DNA from: Circinella minor
Lineage: Eukaryota; Mucoromycota; Mucoromycetes; Mucorales; Lichtheimiaceae
Reading direction: 5' to 3'
Assembly: GCA_016758965.1 (NCBI GenBank)
Contig: JAEPRB010000052.1
Location: 124,001-188,000, forward strand
Length of the DNA: 64,000 nucleotides
Every line of letters starts with the position of its first letter. Position 1 is the first letter of the stretch. The notes under the pieces were generated by a model. The model did not search any database, was not told where the DNA came from, and saw nothing but the letters and a program-made list of their open reading frames with translations. Of this stretch, positions 63,323 through 64,000 are shown piece after piece. Position numbers and translations under genes: made by a program.

Positions 63323-64000
63323 GGTCTAAAGGCGATTCTCGTTTATTTAATACGTTTACTTTACAATGATGGTGATTGGATTTAATAAAACAGGATATTT
63401 TTTGCACTTAAATGAGAAAAGCAGAAGGCGAAAAAATAAAAAATAAAGAAGAAAACGTGTTGGCTAGGTAAAAGTTATATTTTTTTTTTTCTTTCAAGCA
63501 GGCGTAAACTGAAAAAGTAGTTAGTTGGCAACGGTTACTAAAACTTTTTCCAATAATTGTTGTTGATCGGAGTCCTTTATAACGATTTCAGCGCACAATT
63601 TCTTAAATTAAAAGAACTTAAAGCAGTTATCAGTTTTACAAAATATTGTTTTTATGTTCATGTAACAGCCACTATATTTTAAACTAGAATGGTTTTTATA
63701 AATAACCAATCCGTTGTGGGAAAAAAACAATTTAAGTTGTAATCGTTTACCATGAAGACATGAAGCAATATAGTAAGTACAATGAAGAGATGATAGAAGT
63801 CTTTATATAAAAACGATTTGGGTGCAATGAATCCGTAGAAAGTTGTTCATCACACTATTATTTGACTCCTTATACAATATCAAATAGTGTTTTATCACAG
63901 CATTGTTGCTTAATAATTCTGTCACTTGTAAGTTACTCGCAACCACTGGAATGTATATTTTCATGGCTCATTTTTCTTTTTTCTCAATCATGTGTTGTGA
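63323..64000. other. Right-end upstream region, no gene seen
   Basis: Promoter side of the PHD gene, to the window edge. Moderately AT-rich with no long frame. A gene starting beyond the edge cannot be excluded. Confidence 0.4.

Overview
The window looks like a piece of a nuclear chromosome from an AT-rich filamentous fungus, most probably a Mucoromycota/Mucorales species. That placement is inference. It rests on dense short GT-AG introns with strongly AT-rich interiors, many long A/T homopolymers, Asn/Gln/Thr-rich low-complexity tracts in otherwise conserved proteins, and purely eukaryotic housekeeping gene content. No rRNA or tRNA gene, CRISPR array or bacterial-type operon is visible.

Layout, left to right: a polynucleotide kinase 3'-phosphatase (131-2050, +) faces a Gln/Asn-rich RGG-box protein (2526-4471, -). 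A gene-poor stretch leads to a sulfotransferase-like gene (7002-8042, +) and a cytochrome P450 (9442-11194, +) broken by two +1 shifts in A7 runs. A 0.8-kb TA-flanked element with perfect 22-bp inverted repeats (11690-12480) follows. Then come a type II membrane glycosyltransferase (14266-15525, +), a Sec7-PH Arf exchange factor (16727-22100, +), an F-box/Sec10 recyclin (22790-26659, -) and, head to head with it, a Pho80-type cyclin (26968-28224, +). Next are mitochondrial ribosomal protein mL41 (30139-30601, -), a 15-exon unrecognised helical protein (30778-34817, -) and a 20-exon diaphanous-type formin (35426-42629, -). These are followed by the checkpoint clamp subunit Rad9 (43970-45479, +), a two-span membrane protein (45684-46481, -) and a decayed reading frame (46561-46962, -). 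After a 2.8-kb gene-free stretch come the LYR protein Mzm1/LYRM7 (49811-50632, -), ATP synthase beta (51100-53081, -), an F-box protein transcribed divergently from it (53292-55136, +), a Tra2-like splicing regulator (56042-57258, -), a ketol-acid-reductoisomerase-like enzyme with an altered active site (58623-59887, +) and a DDT/WHIM-PHD chromatin protein (60309-63322, -).

Functional themes are DNA repair and checkpoint (PNKP, Rad9), membrane traffic and polarity (Arf GEF, recyclin, formin), mitochondrial respiration and translation (ATP2, LYRM7, mL41), and RNA/chromatin (Tra2, RGG protein, PHD protein). They are ordinary neighbours rather than one pathway. The least ordinary items are the KARI-like enzyme that has lost the catalytic His and Lys, the twice-shifted P450 beside a sulfotransferase, the TA-flanked terminal-inverted-repeat element, two GC-AG introns and two micro-exons of 21-22 nt.

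Exon boundaries were read by hand from splice signals and reading-frame continuity. Most multi-exon models close to a multiple of three, which supports them, but none is backed by transcripts.
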